Shown: one piece after another, positions 17,771-27,164 of the stretch
How positions within the stretch are numbered: position 1 is the stretch's first letter
Layout of the letters: every line of letters starts with the position of its first letter
From: Frondihabitans sp. Leaf304
GTDB lineage: Bacteria; Actinomycetota; Actinomycetes; Actinomycetales; Microbacteriaceae
Reading direction: 5' to 3'
Assembly (NCBI RefSeq): GCF_001423105.1
Contig: NZ_LMNV01000002.1
Location: forward strand, 2,152,286-2,216,285
Length of the DNA stretch: 64,000 nucleotides
Position numbers and translations under genes: made by a program
The notes under the pieces: generated by a model
What the model saw: the letters and a program-made list of their open reading frames with translations, nothing else
Databases searched by the model: none
Told to the model about the DNA's origin: nothing

Positions 17771-18676
17771 TCACTGGGCGAGCGCCGCCTTGACCGCGTC
17801 GATGTTGCTCTGCTGCCAGGTCTGATAGTCGTCGCCCTTCGGCAGGGTCTCGGTCACCGGGACGACGGGGACGCCCGCGGTCTCGGCCGCCTTCTGCACC
17901 TGCTCGGTCTCGGGGCTTCCGGCCTGCTCGTTGTAGGCGAGCAGGGCGACCTTCTTGCCGGTCATGAGCTTCAGCGTCTCGTTCAGGGCCGACGGCGGCA
18001 CGTCTTCGCCCTCCTCGACCGCCTCGGAGAACGCACCCGGCGTGGCGTTCTTCAGGCCGATCGCGTCGAACAGGTAGCCGGGCACGGGCTCGGTGTAGGC
18101 GACGGCATCGCCGTCGTAGGTCTTCTTCAGCGCAGCCGTCTGCGCCTCGAGCTTCTCCATCGCCGTATTGAACGTCACCGCGTTGTTGAAGAACGTCTTC
18201 GACTCGTCGGGGTTCGCCGTCGACAGGTCGGTGGCGATCCTGTTGGCGAGCTTCGACATGGTCGGATAATCGTAGAACACGTGCTCGTTGAGCTCGCCGT
18301 CGCTCGAGGTGAAGCCGGAGACCTTCACCGCGTTGAGAAGCGTTGCCTTGCTGTTCGTTGACGAGCGCATGGTGTCGACGTAGTCGTCGTAGCCGCCGCC
18401 GTTTTCGATGATGAGGTCGGCCTTGGAGATCGCGAGCTGCGTCTGGGCGTCGGCCTCGAAGCCGTGCGGGTCTTGGTTCGGGTTCGACAGGATGCTGGTG
18501 ACGGTGACCGAGGATCCTCCGATCTGCTTTGCGATATTGCCGTAGACGTTCGTGGACGCTACGACCTTGATCGTGCTGTCGTCCGGTGCGGCACCACCCG
18601 AGGCGGAGCAGCCGGCGAGCGCGAGGGCGCCTGTGGCGGCGAGGGCGAGCGAGGGCAGGAGGCGGCTTGTTTTCAC
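17771..18676 (-). CDS. znuA: zinc-binding ABC transporter lipoprotein
   Basis: A 301-residue cluster A-I (ZnuA/TroA) substrate-binding protein. It has a lipoprotein signal peptide with lipobox LAGC (C23). The metal-site regions include DPHGFEADAQTQLAISKADLI (His near 70), NEHVFYDYPT (His near 130) and the acidic C-terminal site. The GTG start has GGGA upstream. It is the first gene of the zinc operon; the Zur box and a TTGACA promoter lie directly upstream. Confidence 0.9.
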   Translation of the reverse strand: MKTSRLLPSLALAATGALALAGCSASGGAAPDDSTIKVVASTNVYGNIAKQIGGSSVTVTSILSNPNQDPHGFEADAQTQLAISKADLIIENGGGYDDYVDTMRSSTNSKATLLNAVKVSGFTSSDGELNEHVFYDYPTMSKLANRIATDLSTANPDESKTFFNNAVTFNTAMEKLEAQTAALKKTYDGDAVAYTEPVPGYLFDAIGLKNATPGAFSEAVEEGEDVPPSALNETLKLMTGKKVALLAYNEQAGSPETEQVQKAAETAGVPVVPVTETLPKGDDYQTWQQSNIDAVKAALAQ

Positions 18677-18683
18677 GTTCCCG

Positions 18684-18713
18684 ACGGTATCGCTAAACGA
18701 TAATCATTGTCAA
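18684..18713 (-). promoter_or_regulatory. znu promoter overlapped by a Zur box
   Basis: On the minus strand TTGACA, a 17-base spacer and ATACCG form a plausible sigma-70 type promoter. The sequence TGACAATGATTATCG (18698-18712) matches the Fur/Zur-type palindrome TGANAATNATTNTCA at all but the last base and overlaps the -35. Zinc-loaded Zur would block the promoter. The histidine kinase gene starts 56 bases away on the other strand. Confidence 0.85.
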
Positions 18714-18768
18714 GAAAGGGTGGATCCGCCGGGAGGGAGCAAGCGGCGTCTCCGCGTACCCTGGAGCC

Positions 18769-19995
18769 GTGTCCACCGCGCCGCTCGACGTCGACCCGCT
18801 GCTTCCGCGGCCGCCGGGGCTCGTGCGGCGGTTCTGGATGCGGCACGCCCGCCTCGCCGACTGGCTCCTCGCCGTCTTCGCGCTTATCGTGGGCTACCTC
18901 GAGGCCGTCGACACCGGCGCCGGCCTGGTCGGCGCCGACTGGCTCGTCAGCGGCTTCTTCGCGCTCCCCGTCGTCGGGGCCGCCGCTCTGCTCTGGCGGC
19001 GGTCACGACCACTCACCTGCTTCGGGGTCGCACTCGCCTGCAGCCTCGGCCTCACGCTGGCCAACACGACGGTGCCCGCCACCGTGCTCGTGCTCGCCCT
19101 CTACGCCGTCGCCGTCTACGACCGTGTCGCATTCGCCTGGATCGGCGCCGCTCTCGCGGTCGCGCTCAACGCCGGGGTCGAGATCCTGGTGCAGGGCTCC
19201 CCGCATTCCCTCGCCCTCCTCACCGTGACCTTCGCCATCACGCTGCTCATCGGGGTGACCGTCGGAGGTCGTCGTCGGTACCTCGAGGCGCTACTCGACC
19301 GCGCCGCGCAGCTGACGCGCGAGCGCGACCAGCAGGGGCAGCTCGCCGCGATCGAAGAGCGAGCACGGATCGCCCGCGAGATGCACGACGTCGTGGCGCA
19401 CGGCCTCTCGGTCATGATTCGGCTGTCGGATGGAGCCGCAGCCGTGGCCACGTCGGATCCTGAGCGTTCCCGCGAAGCGGTCCGGCAGATCGGCGAGGTG
19501 GGGCGCTCCTCCCTCCGCGACATGAGGCGTCTGCTCGGGGTGCTCCGCGACGAGGGGCAGGTCGAGTTCGCCCCGCAGCCGACGCTCGCCGAGCTCGACG
19601 ACCTCGTCGAGACCTACCGCAGCGCCGGGCTTCCCGTCGCGGTGCAGCAGAAGGGCACGCCTCCGACCGACACGGCGATTCAGGTGGCCCTGTTCCGCGG
19701 CGTTCAAGAGGCTCTCACGAACGCCCTGCGCTACTCGCGCGAGCCGGGACGGGTGCTCGTCTCGCTCGACTACGACAACACGTGTGCCACCCTCGACGTC
19801 ACCGACGACGGCATCTTCGTCGGCCGCCCGGAGTCGGTGGGGAGCGGTCGCGGCCTCCTGGGATTGCGCGAGCGGGCGGTGGCCTTCGGCGGGACCGTCG
19901 AGGCGGGGCCAGCCATCAACCCCGAGACCGGGCAGGATGGGGGCGGTTGGCGCGTTCGCATGATGCTGCCGACCGCCATCGAAGGGACGAAATGA
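18769..19995 (+). CDS. sensor histidine kinase (NarL/HisKA_3 type)
   Basis: A 408-residue kinase, GTG start. About five membrane helices (residues 25-165), a short coiled linker (RAAQLTRERDQQGQLAA), then HisKA_3 with ARIAREMHDVVAHGLSVM (phospho-accepting H206), and an HATPase domain (QEALTNALRYSR, VTDDGIF, GSGRGLLGLRERAVAFGG). There is no large extracellular domain, so it may sense membrane state. Its stop overlaps the start of the response regulator by 4 bases (ATGA), so the two are a cognate pair. Confidence 0.93.
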   Translation: MSTAPLDVDPLLPRPPGLVRRFWMRHARLADWLLAVFALIVGYLEAVDTGAGLVGADWLVSGFFALPVVGAAALLWRRSRPLTCFGVALACSLGLTLANTTVPATVLVLALYAVAVYDRVAFAWIGAALAVALNAGVEILVQGSPHSLALLTVTFAITLLIGVTVGGRRRYLEALLDRAAQLTRERDQQGQLAAIEERARIAREMHDVVAHGLSVMIRLSDGAAAVATSDPERSREAVRQIGEVGRSSLRDMRRLLGVLRDEGQVEFAPQPTLAELDDLVETYRSAGLPVAVQQKGTPPTDTAIQVALFRGVQEALTNALRYSREPGRVLVSLDYDNTCATLDVTDDGIFVGRPESVGSGRGLLGLRERAVAFGGTVEAGPAINPETGQDGGGWRVRMMLPTAIEGTK

Positions 19996-20636
19996 CCGAC
20001 ATCTCTCTGCTTCTCGTCGACGACCAGGATCTCCTGCGCGCCGGTATGGCGATGGTGCTCGGGGCCGTCGAGGGCATTCGAGTGGTGGGCGAGGCCACGA
20101 ACGGCGGCGACGCCATCTCGAGAGCGGCGGAGCTCGCCCCCGATGTCGTACTCATGGACGTCCGCATGCCCGGCATCGACGGAATCGAGGCGACCCGGCA
20201 GATCGTGGCCGCGAATGCGGCGACGCGCGTCATCATCCTCACCACCTTCGATCTCGACGAATACGCGTTCGGCGGCCTGAACGCCGGCGCCAGCGGATTC
20301 CTCTTGAAAGACGCCCCGTCTGACGAGCTCATCCAGGCGATCCACACCGTCGCGGCGGGCGAGGCCATCATCTCGCCGAGGGTCACCCAGCGGATGCTCG
20401 AGATGTACCGCGGCAAGATGCCCGAGACCTCGGCTGGCGCTCCCTCTCCTCTCTCCGATCGCGAGCAGGAGGTGCTCGTCGCCATCGGCCGCGGGCTGTC
20501 GAACACCGAGATCGCAGCGTCGCTCTTTCTGTCGGAGTCGACCGTGAAGACTCACGTGGGCAGGGTTCTCGCCAAGCTCGAACTCCGCGACCGGGTGCAG
20601 GCCGTCATCTACGCCTACCAGCAGGGGCTCGTGTAG
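19992..20636 (+). CDS. LuxR/NarL-family response regulator
   Basis: A 214-residue regulator. The receiver domain carries VDDQDL at the N-terminus and phospho-acceptor D56 (VVLMDVRMPGIDG), then TTFDLDEYAFGGLNAGASGFLLKD with the conserved Lys. A C-terminal LuxR helix-turn-helix (LSDREQEVLVAIGRGLSNTEIA, ESTVKTHVGRVLAKL) spans about residues 150-205. It is co-translated with the upstream kinase. Targets are not evident. Confidence 0.95.
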   Translation: MTDISLLLVDDQDLLRAGMAMVLGAVEGIRVVGEATNGGDAISRAAELAPDVVLMDVRMPGIDGIEATRQIVAANAATRVIILTTFDLDEYAFGGLNAGASGFLLKDAPSDELIQAIHTVAAGEAIISPRVTQRMLEMYRGKMPETSAGAPSPLSDREQEVLVAIGRGLSNTEIAASLFLSESTVKTHVGRVLAKLELRDRVQAVIYAYQQGLV

Positions 20637-20809
20637 CTCCCTCGGGCCTAACCACCCGCACTCCGCTCCCGGTGTGTAATATCTGATGTCGTACATGGAT
20701 TCGGCGACACGCGGTCGCGCTACGGCATTCCACGACGGCACTGAAGGACGGCCCCGGTCATCCGACCGTCCGATGCTCGGCGGCACCCTGAACGGAGAGA
20801 CTGACGGCC

Positions 20810-21478
20810 ATGGACTTCTTAGGCTGGATCACCGACGCCGCCGCCGCGCTACCTGTCGGTCTCGTGTGGGCTCTGGGCTCGGCCCTGTCGTTCGCCGAGG
20901 CGGGCCTCGGGCTCGGGCTTGTCTTTCCCGGCGAGACGGCGATCCTGATCGCGTCGGCCGCCCTCACGACCCCGTGGAGCGCCGTCGTCATGTTCCTTCT
21001 CGTGACGGTATTCGCTTGCGCCGGCGACCACGTCGGGTACCTCCTCGGGCGGCGACACGGGGGCAGGATCCGCGAGACCCGGCTCGTGCAGAAGTTCGGG
21101 CCGCACCACTGGGATCGCGCCCTCGCCCTCCTCGAGAAGCAGGGGGCGCGCGCCATCCTCTTCACCCGGCCCGTGCCGATCGTCCGGATCCTGACGCCCG
21201 CCGCAGCGGGCGTGGCCGGTTCGAGCTATCCGCGGTTTCTCGCCGCGTCGTTCTCCGGGGCGTTCATCTGGTCGGGGCTCTACGTCGGCCTCGGCTACCT
21301 GCTGCGCTCATCACTCACCGCCGTAGAGAAGTACCTCCACTCGTTCGGGTACTTGTTCGCCGCGGCGCTGGCGCTGCTCATCGTCGGCGCGCTGGCCCGA
21401 AGGATCATCCTGAAGCGTCGCGCGAAGACTGCCCGCGGGGCCCGCGCGACGGTCTCGTCGAGCAGCAGCGCGGGCTAG
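20810..21478 (+). CDS. DedA-family membrane protein
   Basis: A 222-residue integral membrane protein of the DedA/VTT family. It has the conserved [13 protein letters not shown] re-entrant motif near the N-terminus, [14 protein letters not shown], and [29 protein letters not shown]. DedA/UptA-type proteins act as lipid (undecaprenyl phosphate or phospholipid) flippases. GGAGAG is upstream. The 173-base gap before it has a possible -10 (TAATAT at 20677-20682) and a hairpin near 20746. Its TAG stop lies in a CTAG that also supplies the stop of the convergent E2 gene. Confidence 0.9.
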   Translation: MDFLGWITDAAAALPVGLVWALGSALSFAEAGLGLGLVFPGETAILIASAALTTPWSAVVMFLLVTVFACAGDHVGYLLGRRHGGRIRETRLVQKFGPHHWDRALALLEKQGARAILFTRPVPIVRILTPAAAGVAGSSYPRFLAASFSGAFIWSGLYVGLGYLLRSSLTAVEKYLHSFGYLFAAALALLIVGALARRIILKRRAKTARGARATVSSSSSAG

Positions 21479-22851
21479 TCAAGCAGCAGCGCCGGCTCTT
21501 CGAGAACGCTCGCCACGTCGGCGACGAAACGTGAGGCCACGTCGCCGTCGACGACTCGGTGGTCGAACGACGCACCGATCGTCGTGACCATGCGCGGACG
21601 CACCTCGCCGTCGACCACCCAGGGCTTCTGCTTGATGGTGCCGAGGGCGATGATGCCGACCTCGCCCGGGTTGAGGATCGGCGTGCCCGTGTCCATGCCG
21701 AAGACCCCGATGTTGGTGATCGTGATCGTGCCGCCCGCAGTATCGGCCGGTTGGGTCTTGCCGTCGCGGGCCGTCAGGGTGAGCTCTTCGAGGGCCTGCG
21801 CCAGCTCGAGGAGCGACATCGCCTGCGCCTCTTTGATGTTGGGCACGATGAGGCCGCGGGGGGTCGCCGCCGCGATGCCGAGGTTGACGAAGTGGCTGAC
21901 CAGGATCTCGCGGTCGGTCCACTCCGAGTTGACCGTGGGGTTGCGACGCACGGCCCAGATGACGGCCTTCGCCATGATCAGAAGCGGAGAGACCTTGACC
22001 CCGGCGAACTGCGCGGAGTTTTTGAGCCGCTTGACGAACTCCATCGTGCGCGTCGCATCGACGTCGACGAAGAGGCTGACGTGCGGAGCGGTGAAGGCAC
22101 TCGACACCATCGCCGACGCGATCGCCTTGCGGACGCCCTTGACCGGGATCCGCTCGACGCGCTCCTCGCTCCACTCGGGCGTCTCGATGTTGTGGAAGAC
22201 GCTTGCCTGCTTGGCATGCCGGATGACGTCGTCGCGGGTTGTCTCACCGGCGAGTCCGGTGGCCTCGACAACTGCCAGGTCGACCCCGAGGTCTTTGGCG
22301 AGCTTGCGAATCGGGGGCTTGACGATGACCGGCTGCGCCGATGCCGCCGGCACCGACTCGGGGCGGCGCTTCTTGGCCTCCGCCACGCGTTGCACCCGGG
22401 CGTCGGCTTCGCCCTTGGTCGGGCGACGACGCCGCGTCGCCGCGCGCCCGCCCGTGATGCCGTAGCCGACGAGCACCGAGCCCGACCCCTCGTCAGCGAC
22501 CGCCTCGGCCGATGCCGCCGAGGTCGGAGTCGCTGCCACGAAGGCCGCCTCGTCCGCTTCGGCCTCGAGGATCTCGTCGGCCGGCGTGCGGGGGACGTCG
22601 CCTCCGGCCACCCGGATGATGGGGGCACCCACTGCGACGGTCTGGCCCTGCTCGACGAGGATTTCGTCGACGACGCCCGCGAACGGCGAGGGCAGCTCGA
22701 CGAGCGACTTCGCCGTCTCGATTTCGACGATGACCTGGTTGAGGGCGACGGAATCGCCGGGAGCCACCTTCCATTCGACGATCTCGGCCTCGGTGAGGCC
22801 CTCGCCGACGTCGGGAAGGTGGAATTCGTTGCTGGCTGTGGTGGTGGTCAC
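21475..22851 (-). CDS. 2-oxoacid dehydrogenase E2 (dihydrolipoamide acyltransferase)
   Basis: A 458-residue E2. One lipoyl domain carries the lipoylated K48 ([15 protein letters not shown]). After an Ala/Arg-rich linker comes the peripheral subunit-binding domain ([14 protein letters not shown], about 179-215), and then a catalytic domain ending with [11 protein letters not shown] (active-site His/Asp). It transfers acyl groups from E1 to CoA. It is the third gene of E1alpha-E1beta-E2 on the minus strand. The gene arrangement with split E1 favours a branched-chain oxoacid dehydrogenase; no E3 gene is in the window. GTG start. Confidence 0.93.
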   Translation of the reverse strand: MTTTTASNEFHLPDVGEGLTEAEIVEWKVAPGDSVALNQVIVEIETAKSLVELPSPFAGVVDEILVEQGQTVAVGAPIIRVAGGDVPRTPADEILEAEADEAAFVAATPTSAASAEAVADEGSGSVLVGYGITGGRAATRRRRPTKGEADARVQRVAEAKKRRPESVPAASAQPVIVKPPIRKLAKDLGVDLAVVEATGLAGETTRDDVIRHAKQASVFHNIETPEWSEERVERIPVKGVRKAIASAMVSSAFTAPHVSLFVDVDATRTMEFVKRLKNSAQFAGVKVSPLLIMAKAVIWAVRRNPTVNSEWTDREILVSHFVNLGIAAATPRGLIVPNIKEAQAMSLLELAQALEELTLTARDGKTQPADTAGGTITITNIGVFGMDTGTPILNPGEVGIIALGTIKQKPWVVDGEVRPRMVTTIGASFDHRVVDGDVASRFVADVASVLEEPALLLD

Positions 22852-22865
22852 GCGGGCTTCTTTTC

Positions 22866-23885
22866 TCAGTAGGCGAGGGCGCGGTCGACGGCCTCGAGCA
22901 CGCGATCGGCATCGGGGAGGTAGACCGATTCGAGCTTGGCGGGCGGGAACGGGGTGTCGAAGCCGCTCACCCGGAGGACGGGGGCCTCGAGCGAGTAGAA
23001 GGCCTTCTCGGCGACGGTCGAGGCGATCTCGGAGGCGATGCTGGCGTTCTGCGGGGCCTCCTGGGCGATGACGAGACGACCCGTTTTGCGCACGGATTCG
23101 AGGATCGGGCCGTAGTCGACCGGGGAGAGCGAACGGAGGTCGACGACCTCGATGCTGATGCCCTCCTCGGCGGCGATCTCGGCGGCCTGCAGGAGGACCG
23201 AGACCATGGCGCCGTGACCGAGGACGGTCACCTCGGTGCCCGTGCGGACGACCCGGCTCGCGTGCAGGGGTGCGCCCGGCGCCGTGAAGTCGACGGGACC
23301 CTTCGGCCAGTACCGGCTCTTCGGCTCGAAGAACATGATCGGGTCGTTCGACTGGATCGCCTCCTGGATCATCCAGTACGCGTCGTGCGGAGTCGATGGG
23401 CTCACCGACCGGAGCCCGGCCGTGTGGGCGAAGTAGGCCTCGGGGCTCTCCTGGTGGTGCTCGACGGCGCCGATGTGCCCGCCGTACGGAACCCGGATCA
23501 CGACGGGGAAGGGCATGGTGCCCTCGTGCCGCGCGGTGAGCTTGGCGAGCTGCGACGTGATCTGGTCGAAGCCGGGAAAGATGAACCCGTCGAACTGGAT
23601 CTCGGCGACGGGGCGGAAGCCGCGCATGGCCAGACCGATGCAGGCGCCGATGATGCCGCTCTCGGCGAGAGGCGTGTCGATGACGCGCTTGGCCCCGAAC
23701 TCCGTCTTGAGGCCCTCGGTCACGCGGAACACGCCGCCGAGCGTGGCGATGTCTTCGCCGAGCAGAACGACACGGGGGTCGTCGCTCATGGCCTTGCGGA
23801 GGCCCGCGTTGAGGGCGCGGCCGAGGGGCAGCGTCTCAGTGGTGGGCGCGGCGGTCTCGGCGGTACCGGGAAGCGTGTTGGTCAT
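22866..23885 (-). CDS. 2-oxoacid dehydrogenase E1 beta subunit
   Basis: A 339-residue transketolase-like subunit started at ATG 23885 (GGAG upstream, overlapping the E1alpha stop by ATGA). Conserved elements: [38 protein letters not shown] (including the TPP-activating Glu), [15 protein letters not shown], and the C-terminal swivel domain. It forms the alpha2beta2 E1 with the upstream gene. The next gene downstream is E2, 14 bases away. Confidence 0.93.
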   Translation of the reverse strand: MTNTLPGTAETAAPTTETLPLGRALNAGLRKAMSDDPRVVLLGEDIATLGGVFRVTEGLKTEFGAKRVIDTPLAESGIIGACIGLAMRGFRPVAEIQFDGFIFPGFDQITSQLAKLTARHEGTMPFPVVIRVPYGGHIGAVEHHQESPEAYFAHTAGLRSVSPSTPHDAYWMIQEAIQSNDPIMFFEPKSRYWPKGPVDFTAPGAPLHASRVVRTGTEVTVLGHGAMVSVLLQAAEIAAEEGISIEVVDLRSLSPVDYGPILESVRKTGRLVIAQEAPQNASIASEIASTVAEKAFYSLEAPVLRVSGFDTPFPPAKLESVYLPDADRVLEAVDRALAY

Positions 23886-25045
23886 GCTGATTCTCCGAAC
23901 GACGACTCGTAATGCGAGAGCCATTCTTTCTGCTCGTCGATGCGCGGGTGGGGCTCGCTGTAGACGTTGTCGAAAATGAGGTCGGTCGAGGGCTTCTCGA
24001 GGGCGAGCGTGCGCACCCGGACGTCGTTCGCGAGATCGTTCGCCTCCTCTTCGACGGCGGCGAAGAACGAGTCGGACTCACCTCGACCTCGCAGGTAGGC
24101 CTCGTACCGCACGATCGGATCGCGCGCGATCCACGACTGCAGCTCGGCGTCGGTGCGGTACTTCGTCGGGTCGTCTGACGTCGTGTGCGCGCCGATGCGA
24201 TACGTGAGGGCCTCGATGAAGCGGGGGCCTCCGCCGGAACGCGCCGCGTCGAGGTCGCGGAGCGTGACCGCGTAGCTCGCGAGAACGTCGTTGCCGTCGA
24301 TCTGCGTCGAGGGAATGCCGAAGCCCTCTCCTCGGAGATGAAGGGACGTGCGCGACTGGGTGGCGACCGGAACGGAGATGGCCCACTGGTTGTTCTGGAG
24401 GAAGAAGACCTCGGGCGTCTGGAAGCTCGCTGCGAAGACGAAGGCCTCGCTGACGTCGCCCTGACTGGTGGCACCGTCGCCGAAGTACGTGATGACCGCG
24501 GTATCGCGCTCGGGATCGCCGGTGGCGTAGTCGCCGTCGAGGGTGATGCCCAGCGCGTACCCGGTGGCATGCAGCGTCTGCGAGCCGATCACCAACGTGT
24601 AGAGGTGGAAGTTCTGCCGCTCGGCCGGGTTCCAGCCGCCGTGGGTATTACCGCGGAGCAGACGGACGACGTCGACCGGGTCGATGCCGCGCACCATGCC
24701 GACGGCGTGCTCGCGGTACGAGGGGAAGAGGTGGTCTTGCGGCCGGCTGGCGCGGGCCGACCCGACCTGGGCGGCCTCCTGCCCGTGACTCGGAACCCAG
24801 AGGGCGAGCTGGCCCTGACGCTGCAGGTTGCCGGCCTCGTCGTCGAACCGCCTCGTGAGCACCATGTCGCGGTGGAACTGGCGGAGCGTCTCGTCGGAGA
24901 GCGCCTCGATGGTGGGGAGGAACTCGGCGGTGCGGTCGTTCTCCTGGAGGACCCCGGCGGGGTCGAGGAGCTGAACCGTCTCGGGCTGTGCCCCGGCAGA
25001 AGGCGCCGTCGAGGGCGCCGCGTGACTCGTGGTGTCGAATGACAT
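23882..25045 (-). CDS. 2-oxoacid dehydrogenase E1 alpha subunit
   Basis: A 387-residue TPP-binding subunit. The thiamine diphosphate motif runs from GDGATSQGDVSEAF (about 189) to LQNNQWAISVP (about 217), and RIGAHTTSDDPTKYR is the phosphorylation-loop region of BCKDH-like E1alpha. Start at ATG 25045; longer readings run antisense into the aminotransferase. It is the first gene of the operon and probably uses branched-chain 2-oxoacids to feed branched fatty acid synthesis, inferred from family and context. Confidence 0.92.
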   Translation of the reverse strand: MSFDTTSHAAPSTAPSAGAQPETVQLLDPAGVLQENDRTAEFLPTIEALSDETLRQFHRDMVLTRRFDDEAGNLQRQGQLALWVPSHGQEAAQVGSARASRPQDHLFPSYREHAVGMVRGIDPVDVVRLLRGNTHGGWNPAERQNFHLYTLVIGSQTLHATGYALGITLDGDYATGDPERDTAVITYFGDGATSQGDVSEAFVFAASFQTPEVFFLQNNQWAISVPVATQSRTSLHLRGEGFGIPSTQIDGNDVLASYAVTLRDLDAARSGGGPRFIEALTYRIGAHTTSDDPTKYRTDAELQSWIARDPIVRYEAYLRGRGESDSFFAAVEEEANDLANDVRVRTLALEKPSTDLIFDNVYSEPHPRIDEQKEWLSHYESSFGESA

Positions 25046-25080
25046 GCGATCGAGCCTATCTGCGACCCGCTCCGAGAGAG

Positions 25081-26145
25081 CTAGAGGGCGTGAACAACCT
25101 CCTGGGCGGCTGCTAGGAGTTTGTCGACAGAAGCGGCCTCGCCGATCGAGACGCGGATGCCCTCGGGGGCGAATGCCCGGACGACGATGCCGTGCCTGTC
25201 GAACACCCCGGCGGCGTGGGCCGTGTGCTCTCCCGTGGGCAGCCAGAGGAAGTTGCCCTGAGCGGGCGGCACGTCCCAGCCCTGGTCGAGGAGCGCCTGG
25301 CGGACGTCGTCGCGGAGGCGCACGATGCGGGCCACACGCTCGAGGAGCTCGCCCTCGTGAGCGAGGGAGGCGATCGCCGCCTCCTGCCCGAGTCCCGTGA
25401 CCGAGAGGGCGATGGCGGTAGAGCGGGCGGCATCGAGGATGTAGGCGGGGCCGATGGCATAGCCGACCCGGAGGCCTGCAAGACCATAGGCCTTGGAGAA
25501 GGTACGGAGCACGACGAGGTTCGGGTGACGCTCGGTGAGCGACTCCCCATCGACTGCCGCCTCGTCGGTGACGAACTCGGCGTAGGCCTCGTCGAGCACG
25601 ACGAGCACCGACTCGGGCACGGAGGCCATGAAGGTCTCGAACTCGGCCGTCGTGACGATCTGCCCCGTCGGGTTGTTGGGCGAGCAGACGATCACGAGTC
25701 GGGTGCGATCGGTGAGCGCCGCCGCCATCGCGACGAGGTCGTGGCCGCCGTCGGCGCGGTTGGGCACCTGCACGCTGGTCGCGCCGGTCACGGTGACGAG
25801 ACCGGGATAGGCCTCGAACGAACGCCACGAGTAGAGCACCTCGTCGCCCGTCTGCGCGACCGCGAGCAGCAGCTGGGACAGGACCGAGATGGATCCTGCG
25901 CCGATGTGCACCTCGTCGAGGCCGACGCCGTAGCGGTCGGCGAGGATCTGGCGGAGAGCGGCAGCCGAGGCATCGGGATACCGGTTGACCTGGAGAGCCC
26001 CGTGGAGCGCCTCGATGACGGCGGGCAGAGGCTCGAACGGATTTTCGTTGCTCGACAGCTTGAAGGCGTCCGGGTCGGCCTGTTTGCCCTGGCGGTACGG
26101 CGGGAGGGCGGCGATCTCGGGGCGAAGACGTACGGGAACGGTCAC
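25081..26145 (-). CDS. class II histidinol-phosphate / aromatic aminotransferase
   Basis: A 354-residue fold-type I PLP enzyme. It has [12 protein letters not shown] (substrate arm), [19 protein letters not shown], and [15 protein letters not shown] with Schiff-base K218. The family includes HisC and the actinobacterial aromatic aminotransferase Pat. Lying next to an E1/E2 operon and away from his genes, it may be Pat-like or supply oxoacids to that complex; substrate cannot be decided from sequence alone. GTG start. It is 35 bases upstream of E1alpha, and an operon is likely. Confidence 0.88.
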   Translation of the reverse strand: MTVPVRLRPEIAALPPYRQGKQADPDAFKLSSNENPFEPLPAVIEALHGALQVNRYPDASAAALRQILADRYGVGLDEVHIGAGSISVLSQLLLAVAQTGDEVLYSWRSFEAYPGLVTVTGATSVQVPNRADGGHDLVAMAAALTDRTRLVIVCSPNNPTGQIVTTAEFETFMASVPESVLVVLDEAYAEFVTDEAAVDGESLTERHPNLVVLRTFSKAYGLAGLRVGYAIGPAYILDAARSTAIALSVTGLGQEAAIASLAHEGELLERVARIVRLRDDVRQALLDQGWDVPPAQGNFLWLPTGEHTAHAAGVFDRHGIVVRAFAPEGIRVSIGEAASVDKLLAAAQEVVHAL

Positions 26146-26198
26146 GAAGCCAGACTACGGGCTACCACCCGGGCCCACGGATGGGCATAGTTGTGCCC

Positions 26199-26603
26199 AT
26201 GCGATTCTTCGTCCGGCTCGTGATCAACGCGCTCGCCCTCTGGCTCACGACGCTTCTCGTCTCCGGCGTCAACGTGGTGTCGTTCGGTGACGGCACCGTG
26301 GTGCCCACCGTGCTGACCTTCCTCCTGGTCGCGTTCATCTTCGGCCTCGTCAACAGCATCGTCGGCACGGTGGTGCGCGTCGTGGCCTTCCCGCTGTACA
26401 TCCTCACCCTCGGGCTGATCTCGCTCGTCGTGAACGGAATCCTGCTGCTCGTGGTGGCCTGGGTCTCGGAGCTCATCGGGTTCGGTCTGGTCGTCGACAA
26501 TCTCGGGTGGGGGATCCTCGGGGCCCTCGTCCTGGCGATCATCGCCTGGCTCATCGGCATCGTGCTGCGACCGCTCTTCGGTGACGTGCGCGGTCGTCGC
26601 TGA
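26199..26603 (+). CDS. phage-holin-family (YvlD-like) membrane protein
   Basis: About 134 residues from ATG 26199 (an in-frame ATG at 26181 is possible). Four hydrophobic helices with FGLVNSIVGTVVRVVAFPLYILTLGLISLVVNGILL, the hallmark of the Phage_holin_4_2 / YvlD family. These are chromosomal membrane proteins not tied to prophages despite the name. It starts 53 bases from the divergent aminotransferase and 3 bases before the phosphatase, so it likely leads a three-gene unit with purB. Confidence 0.85.
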   Translation: MRFFVRLVINALALWLTTLLVSGVNVVSFGDGTVVPTVLTFLLVAFIFGLVNSIVGTVVRVVAFPLYILTLGLISLVVNGILLLVVAWVSELIGFGLVVDNLGWGILGALVLAIIAWLIGIVLRPLFGDVRGRR

Positions 26604-26606
26604 CCC

Positions 26607-27164
26607 ATGGCGTTCGAGGTCAGCGAGTTCGACGAGGTCGGCGATGAGCCGACGCTGTTCCGCGTCGTCTTCGTCTGCACCGGAAACATCTGTCGTTCGC
26701 CGATGGCCGAGGTCGTGTTCCGCGATCTCGTCGAGAAGGCCGGCTACGGCGATCGGGTGACCGTCGCATCGCGGGGCACCGGCGACTGGCACGTCGGCGA
26801 ACGCGCCGACTCACGCACGGTGGCCGCACTCGCCGGGCGGGGCTTCGACGGCTCGCAGCACCGGGCCCGCCAGTTCGAGGCGGCGGATTACGACAGGCAC
26901 GACCTCCTCGTCGTCTTCGATCGCGGTCAGGAGCGCATTCTGAAGGGCTGGGCTCCCTCCGACGACGACCGGTCGAAAGTCCAGCTCCTGCTAAAATTCG
27001 ACCGCGACGGCTCCGCCGTTCACGCCGGCGACGGGACTGACGTTCCCGATCCGTACTACTCCGACGACGCGATGTTCGAGACCGTGCTCGACATGGTCGA
27101 GCACGCGTCGACCGCGCTGTTTCGGCAGATCGAACCAGCACTCCGACAAGGATCGACCACATGA
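26607..27164 (+). CDS. low-molecular-weight protein tyrosine phosphatase
   Basis: A 185-residue LMW-PTP. The P-loop CTGNICRSPMAE (nucleophile C24) lies near the N-terminus, and the general-acid loop VPDPYYSDD near residue 150. It is somewhat longer at the N-terminus (about 18 extra residues) than the usual family. It removes phosphate from protein tyrosines or arginines. Its stop overlaps the purB start (ATGA), the reading that fixes the purB start. Confidence 0.92.
   Translation: MAFEVSEFDEVGDEPTLFRVVFVCTGNICRSPMAEVVFRDLVEKAGYGDRVTVASRGTGDWHVGERADSRTVAALAGRGFDGSQHRARQFEAADYDRHDLLVVFDRGQERILKGWAPSDDDRSKVQLLLKFDRDGSAVHAGDGTDVPDPYYSDDAMFETVLDMVEHASTALFRQIEPALRQGSTT

Noticed and set aside
26199..26603. 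Prophage remnant suggested by a holin-like gene
   Set aside because: YvlD-type holin-family proteins are ordinary chromosomal genes and the neighbours (aminotransferase, phosphatase, purB) are core genes.
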